In this document: one piece after another, positions 40,678 through 54,550 of the stretch
How the letters are laid out: each line of letters starts with the position of its first letter
Numbering within the stretch: the stretch's first letter is position 1
From: Stercorarius parasiticus
Taxonomy: Eukaryota > Chordata > Aves > Charadriiformes > Stercorariidae
Direction: 5' to 3'
Length of the DNA: 64,000 nucleotides
Assembly: GCA_013396915.1 (NCBI GenBank)
Contig: VWZL01000810.1
Coordinates: 434,001-498,000 of the forward strand
Program-made: the position numbers and the translations under genes
Notes under the pieces: model-generated
Told to the model about the DNA's origin: nothing
The model's input: the letters and a program-made list of their open reading frames with translations, nothing else
Databases searched by the model: none

Positions 40678-43600
40678 AAAAAAGCAGCCTGCAAAGGTTT
40701 TAAATTTCTCCCTCATATACCCTAAGCAGCATTTGTGTTAGCTGAAATAAGAAAGGAATAACTTGAAATAGTTCTTTTCCCCCTGATCCTGTTTCTGAGC
40801 GCTTGCACTGTGCAGGTGAGTTTGGGCAGAGACACTACAGAGGGAACAAGTCGCATCATTTTGGAAAGCTCTGCTTGTCACAGACTTGCTTATTTACAGT
40901 AGCATTTCTGTTGATATTGTAAATTCTATAGAAGTATAGGCTGAAAATAATCAAATGATTATATTAAATCAGTCAAGCTTTTCTATATTTGAATTTCAAT
41001 TTGACTACAAACAGAGAGGCATAAGAGAGTCATTTCCCGAGTTGTGCACTTAAGTTATGTTTCAAAGCTATAAAATACCTTCATTTGACATGCATACTAC
41101 CCAGTAGCTGTTTGTGCAGAATACCTCTCTCATCACATCTATACACAACATTATTTTATCATTTCAGCACACAAAGTCAAGGCCAAAGAAGCACTTGAAG
41201 AAGCTCATGCTGATTATTTTATAATAAAGACACAACAGCTCTAAAATTCTATATGATAAGCTCAAAGACCCTATCAGAAAACAGTGTTTGCTTAGACCTT
41301 CGGTTGATGGAACTGGAAATAGCAGGAAGAAATACTCCAGTTCTATTGACACTAACAAAACTACAGTGCATTCTCAACCTCCTCATTTAAAGGCATCGTG
41401 GTTTGATATACATGCTGTGTTTATAATTATCTTCAAAGCATTTAGTGTTAACCAGAGATTCAAAGAGTGCATTCAAAGAGACCCCTAGACTTCTAGTATT
41501 CTCTGGCCTAATGCCTATGAGTGGAGGCAAACAGAGCATCTCCTTTATCTCTTCCTATTGCATATTGACATTTTATAGAATAATTTATAAATAAAAGCCT
41601 CTCCCTTTGATGTTTCACTAGATTTTTGTACAGATCTGCAGGTCTTTGTGCATAAGTTTCTCTCCCCTGATCCACAGGGCATGCAGGATACGCAGAACCT
41701 CAGGGATCCTGTCTCATCTGTAATCTTCTCAGTTTAAATGCAACCCTTAATTTGCCATTATTCTTTGTAAGCCTACATCACAAGTAAGTCTGGTTCTTTC
41801 TATTTGTGGTGACATCCCAGCAGAAGAAATATTATATTAACAAGTCTTCAGCAGGTCCTGTAAATACTCAAATTCATTCAGACTGCATCATCTAGCATGA
41901 ACAAACCTTCTATATTGGGTTTGGATGAAACCACGCCACTGCAGCTAGCTGAGATTCCCTGCTGTCTCATAGCAACAGGACCATTTGCTGAAAAAGCAGC
42001 ACTGATCACCAGCTGGAGCATTTTTTGTTGTCGCTTATTCATTAGGCAAAATCAGATGCATTCAGTGGATCTGGAATATCACTTTGGCATGCCTTGAAAC
42101 CAAATTACATCCCCTGCAGTTAATGTGTTCATATATCAGTTAGGAATTACAAACAGGAGAAAGATGCAACTTCTTCTTCTTTACGATAGTAATATTCGTA
42201 ATATAATTAGCAATATTCATTACACTGATCCAGATGTAGAAACTGCAATTTCTCAGAACTACTTAAACATATCAAAGCATCTTTACTGTTTCCTTCCCAA
42301 CAAGGGGAAGGAACAAGGAAGACCTCACCGTACTGGACTTGTGTTGTATTCTGTCCAGCCAGCAAAACTGGTAAGTTTTCCCTGAAACCTACTTTAAGAA
42401 CTACATATGTCTAAAAGTAACAAACAAACAAACAAAAAAAAAAGGGTAATCACAAGCACAGTCAGGCTTGCAGCAATATTTCTTTACAAGAACCTGTTTG
42501 GTTGGTTTTGTGGGTTTGGGGTTTATTTTGTATAGTAGATCAGTCAGTAGAGGTATTTAAGCCCAGATTTTATGAAACGAAACTTTTTGGAAGAGATAGG
42601 AGAAAATCCGAGTTGTAGTAAACTTTAAAAAATTTTTACATGTAAGATTTGTTCACAAGATGAGGTTTGGGATTACAAACGATAACCCAAATGGAGGCAT
42701 TCTGATAAGCAGCAATATCCTCATCAGGAATTCCTGAGAAACAAGGCTGCTGATAAAGACTATCACTACTGCAAGGCAAGAAAACACCCAAATGTATGCA
42801 ACTAATGATATATCCAGATCCATATAACTGTACTGAGATACATTTCTGTGCAGACTGAGAGAGAAGCATGTTTACCACTCAGTCTGCAGGTATGGCATAA
42901 GCATAATACATCTCTGCTAATGAAAAAGTAACTGCTATCAAACATCATCCTCTGCCTCTGATTTGATGAGATTGGAAACATTTGACAATGAAGGAATTTC
43001 TAAAATCTCATAAAAGACTTTGAAAATATGTCCCTGTAGTGCCACATCTAGTATTCTGTCATAGAAAAACTCCTACTAACTACATATAATCAAACAAGGG
43101 CTTAACCTAGACTGATATTTTCAATTGCCTTAAATGTTAAAATTGTTACTGTATTATGAAAACTGATTTTATTAAAACATCATTAAACAAAATCAGCCTT
43201 AAAATTTGAGCACCTCCACTACCACAAACTTCCTCTGAGAAATCTGCAGAGCGTGAGGCGGGTTTGCATGGGAGCTGGCCAGATACATCATCTTGACAGT
43301 GTTTCTCACAGGTATGACTGAAGACAAAATTTGTCTAACAGGATGCTTAACAGTTTCATTTGTAAAGAATACAGATCATTCAAGAGCTGTTTCTCAGGCT
43401 CTATGAATCTAAAAGGAATGAAAAAAAGAAAAGGTTTGTCACTAAAATGAGATGAACATGTTTAAGGGATAGCTTTTCTGAGGAAGAGGCTGCTATTTTT
43501 CCCTGTTGATTTACCGAGCAAAACTGTATTTCAGCAGATGGCTCATTAAATTTTTGCACCATGACTGTAGTAGGAGAAGAAGAAAAAAACAAACCAAAAA

Positions 43601-44365
43601 AACCAGCACCACAAATGTAGGAATAAGATGCACTGGCTGCTAGCTGTGTAATAAAAACTTGGTTTAGTTTTTATTCATGCATTGATCATCAGACTTAATA
43701 TTTAAACCATGTTTACAGAAGAATTCTTATGTTTACAAGCTAGTGTCTGTTTAAAGTGGCATTGTTTGCGGATAAGATATATCTTTAGACAAAAGACTGA
43801 AAACAGATTCCATCTAACATTTCCTGCTAGGATTTCTTTTCCTTAAATACCTTGAAAAAGGAAGGTTCACGGGTTTTTTCTGTACACTTTCTGCTAAAAT
43901 TTGAGATCCAAGTTTGGAAATCTCAGCAACAATCTTTATTGCCATCCATTCCATGGCCTGCCCTTCCTGTTTTCCAAAAACAAAATGCTGTATTTATTTT
44001 GAAAATGGGATATCCTGTTGGAAGGCTTTGAGAAAAAAAGAAAGAACATACTGAGCCTGCGACCTCAAGTACTCCTTCCTGTACCTTAAGAGAAATAAAG
44101 AAATAGCTCCAGTCAGAAAAAGGAAATACGGCAGGAAAAAATACTTGGGAGTTACAGTCAGAGCAATACTTGAAGAATAAATAGTACAGAAATAATTATA
44201 AGAATGGTTATTTTTTCATGGAAGTTCCTATAAAGCCCCCTTTCAATATTGTAAACTTGGAGTAAACCACTTTGCAGGCACACGTATGAGCCTCATTCAC
44301 GGACTAGACTGTCTTGTATTGTTTTTTAGCAGAACAAAGGGTCCTTTTGCTAAAGCAGTTTTAGA

Positions 44366-44405
44366 AAATTTTTGAATCTTCTAAATCTTCTAAATTTTTG
44401 AATCT
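44366..44405 (+). repeat. Nested short direct repeats
   Basis: AAATTTTTGAATCT occurs at 44366-44379 and again at 44392-44405. Between and partly within them AATCTTCTA is repeated head to tail (44375-44383 and 44384-44392). This gives about 1.5 copies of a 26-base unit and fits replication slippage. Confidence 0.9.
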
Positions 44406-44903
44406 CCCAAATATAAATGGGATTGCTCCAGATAGCCATCTGTATAGTTGTCTCCTACATAGGGTCCTTAATTTTTATTTCAGTAGCATTTTTCCATGCT
44501 TTTAATAGTCAAAGCAACTTCTGCATTAGCGTTACACAGCAAGACAGTGGATGAAATAAAGACAGTAAAAATGAAACTGTGAAGGTTTGCTCATGTCTTT
44601 CTGAGTGAGATCCAGCTGCCTGAACTTGCGCCCCTACGGCTATCTCAGGCACTGTGGGGCACCCTCTTCAGCCTCCAGCTACCGTTCCAGAGGAATTTAG
44701 GTCTTTTACAGATTCTGTGTCATATCTGCCAGCCCCATAGAGATCTTTTGGATAGCCTTAAGAGTACATGTACAGCATCAGATATTTACTTCAGTTTCCT
44801 GCTTCACCCTGTGTTTTTGTACCCTGATTACACACCACCTTCTACGGATGTTAGTTTATCCCACACTCCTTTGGAATGAACCAATCTGGTCACCCTGAAA
44901 TGC

Positions 44904-44961
44904 AGCTCTAAGGACAGTTTACTCTCGTATCTAGCTCTAAGGACAGTTTACTCTCGTATCT
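44904..44961 (+). repeat. Perfect 29-bp tandem duplication
   Basis: The 29-base unit at 44904-44932 (starting AGCTCTAAGGACAG and ending CTCGTATCT) is repeated without change at 44933-44961. Complete identity implies a recent duplication or an assembly artefact. Confidence 0.95.
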
Positions 44962-47900
44962 TCTTTCTGTGGGCAGTAGGGATGAGGCCAGGTCAAGTCT
45001 AGCTGCCTCCACACTGCTCAGTCTGCCATGACGCCCCCAGCAGGTGTTGCACCTTCAGATCACGACACATACAGAGCATGAAGCACATGCTCTCAGCTTT
45101 AGGTCATAAAATCTCGCTCTGGCAAACCACAACACACTCTGTTGTTGCAATAAACTCACTGCTCCCTACTGCCATTTGAGAGGGAGAAGTTGGTTTGTTC
45201 CCTTTTCAGTACACCCACAGTTCCATCAGCAAACTCCAAGGCAGGCGGAAATCTCCTTTAGTGGGGCAGAGCAGGTAGTTAGCTCATCACAACTTAACTA
45301 TCAGACTTTATCTCAATTTTTCAGAATGGAAATTACATTACAACGGCTTCCCAAGTTCTTAGTTAGACTAGCTGAGCAGTTCTCTAAATCAGTTAACAGA
45401 ATTATTACCTGTGCAGGTAAGTTTTTTTTAATCTCCAAAGATAGCACGTATTCCGTGGCAGGCAGACTACCAATGCCTTATACTACAAAAATATGGGAAA
45501 GGATCTATGTATTCGCGTAGCAACCATACAGCATGCATTTTCCTCCTTCTGTCATTGTCACCAAAAGCTAAGAACAATAAGCACCTACGAATGAGTGGAA
45601 AATAAGCCAGTGGGATACTTGGAGTTCTTCATTGTGGCCTCCAAGCTTGTTTCTGGAAAAGCTTCGCTAGTGTAGTGGTAATCACCTTTAAACATCACCT
45701 CGATTTTAAACCCTCCTGTAACCTTCCTCTCCAACTCCAACAGGATTTTTCATTCCACCCCTTTACGTATCTCCACATACGGATCACTGCTCAGAGGACT
45801 CAGTTAAGGACAACCACAGAACTAAGACAGGCAGGCACTTCCAATAACCCTTTCAGTCCTAAAGCTCATGTAGAACTAACGGTGCTGGTACAATAATCCC
45901 ATTTACTTTCTATCTGTGAGATTTCCTTTGTATGACTGATGGCTACTGAGAAATGTCTTGCCATAGCAACATCAAGCACTGTTTAGTCATACAGTACCTT
46001 TTGATCTCCTGCCACATTGGCAGCAGCCCTACTGTGCTGGTTTCAAACCGGAAAGGTATCTCTGCCTTACTCAGCACAGGACCTGGCCTGGTTGGAGTTC
46101 CAGTGTTTCATTTTAAAGCCTTTCGAGGCAGAGAAGAATTACTTCAGACAGACACAATAGGAAAGAAAGAACCTACTAAAAAGTTATTTTATGCTGTCTC
46201 CTTAATACGCAAGCAGCATCTTCCAAAACCTAAACTCAGGTGTCAGTCTACAGCTACAGGGATCGAAATAAGAGAACAAACTGATGCACTTTTTCACCTT
46301 CATTTAGCATTTCTACATGTAAGTTATGCCAGCTGAGACTCTCTCATCAACTTTCAAGTTCAAGTGAGCCAAATGGAATACTGCCTTCCTCTCCACAGCT
46401 CTGCATTTAAGTGTTGAAAGACCTCAACAGGCCCAAAGGAAGATTTATACCACTTTACATTTGCTTCTAATTTTACTATTGGAGACTCACCACTTGTGCA
46501 ATTCAAGGAGTAATTAAAAAAAAATTAACAGATGGGCATTCTGTAGTTATTTTTCCAGAATCCATATACTAGGGCTCTGTGTGTGTCTCTTCAAAAGGAT
46601 TATTTGCAAAACGAAGTCGAGATACAATGGAAGAGTCCTGACATGCCTTTTTTTTTTTCCCTCCCAGTTTTGACATTGCCACTGACTTCATAATCTGTTT
46701 CACTGCTCAAAACCTCATCCACATCAGGTCATGTGCTCAGTGATAATTTAACAAATATAAAGAAGGAGAAGGAATGGCACAGTAGGTAAGACATTGGGTT
46801 GTGCTTTAAGAGATATATTCCAGTTGTACTTAAAGTGCTTGCAGTACTGTTGACTTCTTGCCAGATGAATTCTCTCTGCCTCATTTCTCAATCCACAGAA
46901 AAAGAATATTATTTTTGTACCTACAAGTAGTATTATGAGGCTAACCTAGTTAATGGTTGTGAGATGATCCCATGTTCCACTAGTGGTAGCTATGTAAATA
47001 ACTAGATATTCAGGAAAAGTGCATGTAGGATATTAAGCTCAGCAAACATGCAAATGAACATTGTTAGCCATGAGTCTTTCTCTCAAAATGTCCTTACTCC
47101 ATCTAATTATGGCAAGTGATTTATAAATAGCTCATAGAAGTATCTGCAGATAATCTTCTACCCCCAAACTATCTCATGCTCAGTTTAGCAGCCAAAGAAG
47201 TTGCAGCGTAACAGATTAGAAATGAGTAAAAATACTTATCCGGCTGCTAGAAGTAGAAAGATAGAAAGTATCTGCAAAATACTTTGATCTTCATGAATAT
47301 AAGGCACTGTAAAATGTATGAAATACTATTATACAGCTGTAAGAGTGGAAACAAAGATTGTTACGCAAAACGAATGCAACGATGCATTTATTCAAGTATA
47401 CCGTCCTTCAAATAATCAGAATTTAAACTCCGATACTTCAGAGAAAACTTCAGTAAATCCCACACTAGACAATTCTGGAAAACTACCCCTGACAAATTGT
47501 ACCTTGAAGCACAAGGACTGAGATTCTTTAAACATTGTGTTTCCTATGACTCATGTAATTATTACATCTTTATCCAAATGCTTCTGAGCTCTTTGTTCTG
47601 AATAATATCTTGCAGCAGTAAATTGCACATGCCATTTCTCCTTGTATAAAAACTAGAACCACTCCCACTTAGCACCTTTTGAAGAAAAGCAGAGAGGAGC
47701 ATCTCTGCATTTTCCCTTTTAGAAAACATTTGCCACTCTCTCCGGTTGCTTGTGTAACTCCCCTCAAGTTCTGCGGTACAGATCTGAGTAACAGCCTCCA
47801 GCTACAGACTCTGTAGCACATTAAGGCTACAATCAAAAAGGTCACTCTCTGGGCAATGACAGGTATGGTCACTTCCCAAACAAGTAGATTCAGTGCCCAC

Positions 47901-49080
47901 ACATTTCTGTTTTTAAACCCATCTTTTGCTTCAATGTTGCAGCTGCTGTGCACTTTAAGCAACAGCTGTACAGTCACGAACCTCCCACATAAGAGACTTC
48001 AGAGCTTCTTCCAGGGTGACATTGGGAGTTTTGCTTTTAACACCAAACTCAAACGTTTCTAACTCATGAGTTTATACTGGGATTTGCAGAAATACTTTCA
48101 GCTAACCAGAACAAGTGAACTGAAAGTACTTGATTTATTTTTAATAATCTCATCTGGTTCATAATGAATTTTTAACGATGCTAATTGCAAGCCTACTACT
48201 TAGAGTAGCTTCCCTCAAAAGGGCACAGTCAACATAAATAGCTTAAAGGCTCTTTTTGAGTTTACTGAATAATTTTGAACCCTATAAACCACGTGCAAGC
48301 TTAATATTCAAAACCACTTCTATATCTCAGCTGCTGAGAATGTACTTGCATCCTTAACAAGAGCTGTTGGAAGACATGCAACTCAGTTCAGTTCTCTCAG
48401 TAACTTTGATTTGTCTGTTTTATAACTTTTTTTCTTGAAGCTCCTGGGCAGTTCCAACAGCACTGACTACTGTTATCCCAAAGTGGGGTCGTTTACCTGG
48501 TGTGCAGATGCCAAAGAGCTGGACAACACGAGCTTTAGAGTCACTAAATTCTACACTGCGTGATTTTTGGTCACCTGTCTCGTGTATAGAAAGGGCATTA
48601 GGTTGATTCATTTTTGTAAAGTGCTCCAAAAGAGAAACGAAACATTATGAAAGTTCAAATAAAAATTTAAATATAAAACCTAATACTGCTCAGGTCCCTA
48701 TGCAGTTTTCCATTTGCAACTCCGATTTTTCTCCAGGTCATTTATTTCTTTGCCCTTTACTTCCACTGTAACTTATGTCCTTGCTTGTTGGCCTATTTTA
48801 TTTGTGCATACTCCAGCCTCTTGCACCACTCTGAGCAGAGCCTTGAACAGTATTGGGAATGGAGCAATGATGTTTGATGCCTGCTCATGTCTATTAGCAG
48901 TGGTGAAATATATCAGCACTTAATTTTGGTTGTGTCTGGCAAATTAAAATGAAACTTGTTTTTTAAACAACATTATCACATTTAATTTCCAAGGAGAGAA
49001 AAGATTAGTTGGGTTGTTGGGAGGGGCAGTGGAGAAGGCTGGATGCAGGGATTTGGAGGGGGGATAATTTCTGAGCTAAT
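44962..49080. other. Intergenic DNA, no gene recognised
   Basis: ORFs of 114 codons (45176-45520) and 127 codons (45953-46336) on the plus strand lie close together but have no recognisable domain, no convincing joining splice sites, and ordinary composition. No transposon was recognised. Confidence 0.6.
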
Positions 49081-49390
49081 TGTCTTTTACACCACGTTGG
49101 GGGTGGGGATTTAATCAATGTTAGTATTAAAAGGAGCTGTGAAACTTGCTGCAGGCAGCACTAAGTTGATCCTTTTTTAGCTTGGTCAATTACTAACTAC
49201 AAATTTGAATAGCAGCTAATAGGGGTACTTAATCTGCCATGTAGGCTTTGTCTGTGCTATGTATTGAAAGTGCCACCTAGTGGAAAATATCACTTTAATG
49301 AGAGGCTATTTCTGTGACTATTTTTAATTCGTGAGTGATTATACTGCTATATGAAACGTAGCTGTAGATCACTCAGTCACCTATACTGAA
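49081..49390. promoter_or_regulatory. Candidate conserved non-coding element with CTCF-like core
   Basis: This stretch, 5.4 kb upstream of CDX4, has no ORF of note but is dense in developmental-type motifs: TAATTG (49079-49084), GATTTAATCAAT near 49110, CAATTACTAAC near 49187, CTTAATC near 49230, and GCCACCTAGTGG (49272-49283), which resembles the core of a CTCF site. It has a complex, non-repetitive composition. Conservation cannot be judged from one sequence. Confidence 0.3.
49272..49283. promoter_or_regulatory. CTCF-like motif
   Basis: GCCACCTAGTGG fits the CCACNAGRKGG-type core of CTCF with one or two deviations. It is nearly palindromic, so orientation is unclear. If used, it could separate CDX4 from upstream chromatin. 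Confidence 0.3.
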
Positions 49391-52300
49391 ACTCTCTGTC
49401 ATATCCACGGGTATTTTCCATACTGAGAGGGAGGGAAGCACGCTAGTTCCAGCAGCAACGCAGCCCCCCCCAAAAAAAAAAAAAAAATCCTTGATGCTAG
49501 TTAAGAATTAGATTAAAATAGTCCACACACAGTCTGTGGTTGGCAGCTCACTGTCTAACAGTACCTATGGTGCAAAGAACAGAACGTGCAACCAGAGACC
49601 TGTGTTTGTAGGGTCAAGTTTTCTCTCCTGTTCCTGTGGGCAGCCAAATGATGAGCTGAGGTCCTGCAACAATGGCAACTTGCAAGCAGACAAAGGCAGT
49701 GAACGTAGGCTTCGGATCTGTTTGTAGTTTGCTCTGGAAAGCTTATTGAGCAGACTCCTTTGGCTTCTTCCTATGTTTGGTAGTGAATTATCAGGTTAGG
49801 CTGCAAGAATTTCACCACTTTGAATCACATTGCGTAAGCGGCATGACTCACACAGCCCGAGGAGATCCAGCGCATTGCAAGGTGTTAAAAATTCAAAGCA
49901 CAGAGCATCCTGAAACTAACAGTTAGGAAAATGGATATTCTTTTCAGAACTAGCAACATTTTCAGTGTTCTAATGAGCCAGCCATTTACTTTAACCATCC
50001 TAAAGGCTAAACATATGTCAACATATGTTAGCTAATTCATTTCACAAGTGATGAAAGAAAGAATTCACGTTTTGCACTCCTAATACAGGATCTGTTTTGT
50101 GGCATTTATGAAATACTGTCATATCACATGAGGTCATGAGTGTTACTTCTATTTTACAGCTTAATATGGGACACACATTATCTGGTAACCCAAGGTAACT
50201 GAACAAACTGGTGGCACTGAGAATCATCTGTCTCGGTGTTTGTTCTACCTCATTTCTGCATCTTACTACCTACTCACATGTGTCAGTTCTCTCTCACACA
50301 ACAGAGAGCTGAGCAGTGCCATCCTGGAAGTTGGTATCATTCTTTTAAGAGCATATATACTGATTAACAACGAAAATACATTAGAAACACAGGTACTCCT
50401 TAAAGATACAAGATTAAAATACTACAGTCCTGCTCTTTGTTCTTCGCTGTCATCACCTCATGGGACATTTCTACTAGCGTGAAGCAGCTGTGAAATACCA
50501 GCATGCTGAGGAGCTGCCATATTAGATTACATGGGAGGCGATGTACCAGTGTAACAGCCACCAGCCCTCCATACTCACACGCTGAGCATGTGGCAGCTCA
50601 GTACTCCCACTCCATAGTGCAGCACGTACTAGATCTTTGAGCACTCTGTTAAACAGAAAATTACCCGTAAAAGTTAACTTTAGGAATTACTTCAGGTTTC
50701 AAAAGAGAACTGTTACAGTTAATTAAATAGTATAGCAAAAATCCCTGCAATGTAACCAAAATTCAAAGCCAGGACTCTTCACTAGCTTTGCTGTTTCCTG
50801 CATCTGGGCGTGTGGCAGATCCGATTCACGTCACTTAAGGCCCTCCTATTCCGCATAGAACAGGAGAGACAGAGAATTTTGAAATCCGAGTACTCAAAGG
50901 CCACAGTCACTAAAAAATTTGAAACATCTCCTTGCCATTCAGCCAGCTGACCGCTAGCTGTCCCCATTGCTTCACAGGAGTAAAGGATCACTGATGGAAC
51001 TGGAAGAAACCAAGCCTCCAAAAACGAGTGCTGCTGCTCTTGGGGAGGGGGGACGGGGGACCATAAAGCTCAAAAGAATTAAAACGAGCTACTACAGTTC
51101 TATAAGTCTGTAGGTAAGAAAATGGATGTGTAGGAGAAGGCCTGCATCCCAGGTGAGTGATGTGGTTACAATCTGAGACAGATCAGTGTGGAAAGCTTAG
51201 GGTACAATTTAGCAGACCTACAGCTTTATGACATGACAAAGGAAAGCCCTTTCACGTAGCAGAATAGGAATAATGGAAGTTAACTGGAGCATTCCACTGT
51301 TCCTGCCTAGTCTCTGACCACAGCCATCACATCATCATCTGCGGCACCTGATAAAACCACCTCAGGGGATCCTTTCCCTACCAGTATCTATGGTGGACAC
51401 TACTTCCTAACCTCAGAATATAGAAATATAGAAACTGTTCAAATTCAGAACCGGAAAAATGTACTTCAGAGGCACATAGGGTAAAGGTGGTTTAGGCTCA
51501 TCTCAAAATCATAAAGTTCTTTCCTCTCTTGAGAATTCAGGACAATTTCTCATTTCCATTCCTCTTTTGGCTTCTCAACATGAGCCCAGAACACAGAGTT
51601 GTCACTATATTTGTTAGATTTTCAAGATTTTGGATTTGGTCCCTTCACAAATAAACTTAGAGGAATCTTATTTCATATTGATAATGGTTGGGTTTTATTA
51701 TCACATAATAGATGCTGTTAAGAAGGCTGAATAATATTTTACAAGGCAATTAATTCCACCGTAACAGCTTTTTTTAGCCTTAATGCTGCTACTCACAAAG
51801 AATGATGAAAGACTGCATATGCTTAATAAAATTTATGTTATGAATTTGGATGCTATTTTTTGCTTATTGTTCAGCCTTTATAAATCAGACCCATTATCTG
51901 CTCTATAATATTTGCTCATAAAAATGAAAGACAAGACAATGTCATTTCTAATGTGCCAGACCTCCGATATACCCCTCTAGCCAGTGAAACAGCTAGTATG
52001 TCATACAAGGGCAATTGTCATTCGAGTCAGCTATTTACATCAGAATCAATCCTTTTTCTTTGCTACATTACAGTCTAGCAAAGATGAGAAGGTTAGTAAA
52101 GGCTAAGATTACTATATCCTTCAAAATATAGTTATAGGGAAACCATAACTCAGGAAAGAGACACAGATTCCTGCTGTGTTACTCCAAGATTCTGCTCTGG
52201 AGAGACCTCTTTCTACTCGGTCATTATCATTCCTGCACATCAAAACATAATGCACTAAACCAAAATGTTTGCAGAGAGCTTTATTCAGAACAGCAAAGTG

Positions 52301-54540
52301 AAATTCAGAATCCTCAGTGCAGGATTATTAGCAAAATACTACAAGAAGTAAAATGTGAAGCCTAAATTTCACCAAGTTGGAGAAGAAGAGTTCAGAATTC
52401 AAAATATATTGGCAATTTTGTTTAAAGTGGGCTAAAATCCTGGACCAAAACTCCATCTATTTTGAAATCTACAATTTAGTTCCCAATTCTGAACTTTGCA
52501 TTATGAACTTTGCTGTACGTAGTATCAATGCACATAAAAATGTTGGACATCCGATGTGCCACTAGCTACCTATTGAAAGCCTGTATGACGTGTACTGTCA
52601 TTTTTTTCACATATGAATGCACTGTATTAGTACGTTAAGTCTTTAAGCTTTATTCACCAAAATAAGTAGCTCCAAATACTGCACACACATAGTACTGTGT
52701 ACAAACACTTTACAAATGCAACAACTGGAGAAAATTATTAATTTTCTTCCCAGAAGTTTTGACAGAAGAATGGCGTATTTATAAAGGATTGGATATACAT
52801 ATCGACTGATCTCCCCAAGACGCCACCTGCTACTAATACAAATTCTTGCTAGAAAGTATGAAAAGCAACTCAAATCCAAATCCCTTTACACTTTGTGTTT
52901 CAGAACTTGTGAAAACGTTTAGTTTTAAATGAATTATATCAGCATGCAATTATTCACAGCAGTTAAAAAACATCTAAGCCTAAAGACTTAGTTCAACTAA
53001 TAGGTTAGATTCAAATTATATAAATTAAAAAAACTTAGACTAACCAAAAATAATATACAGCTTGCTGAAGTCAGTTACATTGCAACCGAATAAGCTCACA
53101 TATGCAAGCAGAAGAAACAGTTTCTACCAACTTCCCCCCACCTAATGATTGTTAAAATACTTTTAAAAAAATTAAGCCAGCAAAACGTCATTCTCCAAAA
53201 ACACAAAAGAAGCAAGAAGTAAAAGAGCAGAAGTGCACAGTAGCAAAATCCTAACAATAACTCAGAGAAGGTAGCCTGTGCTTCTCCACCTAGCCCTGAA
53301 ATTAAGTCAGAAAAGGTTTTTCCACAACTACAGCCACAACCCATCTTGCAAATACAGCCTAAGGACACCATTCTCTCACAAAAGGAAACAACGGTGTTGT
53401 CAGGTGTGCGAAGTGATTCTTTCCTCCTGAGAACCAGAAGGAGGAACCTGTAAGTTGAAATGGTGTTAAAGTGCAAAAGACTCCCAAAGAAAAAATACAC
53501 CTCTGAACAAAGAAAAAACTCATTATACTTTGCACCTGTTTAAGAAAAAAAAATCCTTTAACAAGTTGGTTCATTAATAAAGGTGCAATTAAGTATCACA
53601 TCATTAAAGGAACAGGAATGAACAGAGTTAATTCTCATTAAGAGACAATGCTAAGGTATCTATCTCATTAAAAAAAAAAAAAGAAATCAACACTTTCTCT
53701 CCTCACCGCTGGTTATAGATAATCTCATAGGAATTTGTTACTTACAAAAATAGGATTGCCCCTGAAAGTTAGGAAACTGCCATTTTGAGCTAAAGAGCTA
53801 GAATGTGTTCCCCTATTTCTAAGAAAAGGTGTTATTTATTGTGAACAAGCACAGCAATGAGAACAGAAAAACCTTTAGGGAAAACTACCACTCATTTCAA
53901 TATCACAAACAGGACATGAGCATAGGGAAAGTGACAAATTTTGCATTCTCTCAATAACAGATTCTCTTTCTGTTAACATTGTAAGTTAGAATAGAGAAAC
54001 TTCAATCACTGTGGCAAGCAGCCAGCTCATGAATAGGCTCGCTAACATCAACAAGACTATTCGTATGAACAAATGCTCAAAATGACTATGAGACTTCTTG
54101 TATATCCTTTGTAATGTTAAAATCAGTAGGATTACTGTGGTTTCTAAGTGCTCTCCCACATAGACTAAGAGCTGAAGTCAAGAGTAGTGCTCATGAGAAA
54201 AACTATGTAAGAGCTGCAGTTAAAGACTGAACTGGTCCTTTGTTTTCAGTTTAAAAAAATAATATAGCACATTCTAACAAAAGAACTACCAGACTAGCAG
54301 ATACCAGGCTTTAACTACCTATAATCTAGTGTCTGAAGTTAGATTCTGACATGTGTTGCTCAAGAAAAATACTCCTCCTACTCTCTGAACAGTTATTTGT
54401 TAACTATGTATGCAACTCTTCCTGAAGACCCCGAGGTTTCAAACTACATGCAAAAAGTATAGAACCAGGATGGTAATACATAAAGGATCTGTGAGAAAGG
54501 AAGCACTAGAACTAGCAGCAAGGTGGGGTTGCCTGCATGG
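49391..54540. other. Upstream flank of CDX4, no gene recognised
   Basis: AT-rich DNA directly upstream of the CDX4 promoter, without identifiable transposons. A 134-codon minus-strand ORF at 53096-53500 is leucine, phenylalanine and cysteine rich, a pattern produced by translating A-rich DNA backwards. Distal enhancers of CDX4 could lie here but I see no decisive signal. Confidence 0.6.
49464..49487 (+). repeat. C8 followed by A16 homopolymer tract
   Basis: Eight C and then sixteen A in direct succession. No retroposed sequence is recognisable upstream, so it is better read as a homopolymer junction than as a poly(A) tail. Base counts in such runs are error-prone. Confidence 0.85.
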
Positions 54541-54550
54541 GCAGCCCTTC

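Larger units (their letters stand above)
30775..44365. other. Intergenic DNA, no gene recognised
   Basis: A long gene-free stretch. The first 200 bases after the CR1 copy are richer in GC. The longest ORF (163 codons, minus strand, 37416-37907) and a 143-codon plus-strand ORF at 34793-35224 show no known domain and are within chance expectation for this amount of DNA. Confidence 0.6.

Noticed and set aside
45953..46336. 127-codon plus-strand ORF
   Set aside because: No domain, no homologous peptide known to me, and no convincing exon boundaries.
49464..49487. A16 run as the poly(A) tail of a processed pseudogene
   Set aside because: It is preceded by C8 and no coding-like sequence or target-site duplication is visible.
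53096..53500. Hydrophobic, cysteine-rich minus-strand ORF resembling a membrane protein
   Set aside because: Phenylalanine and leucine runs come from A-rich plus-strand DNA read in reverse; no splice or promoter context.
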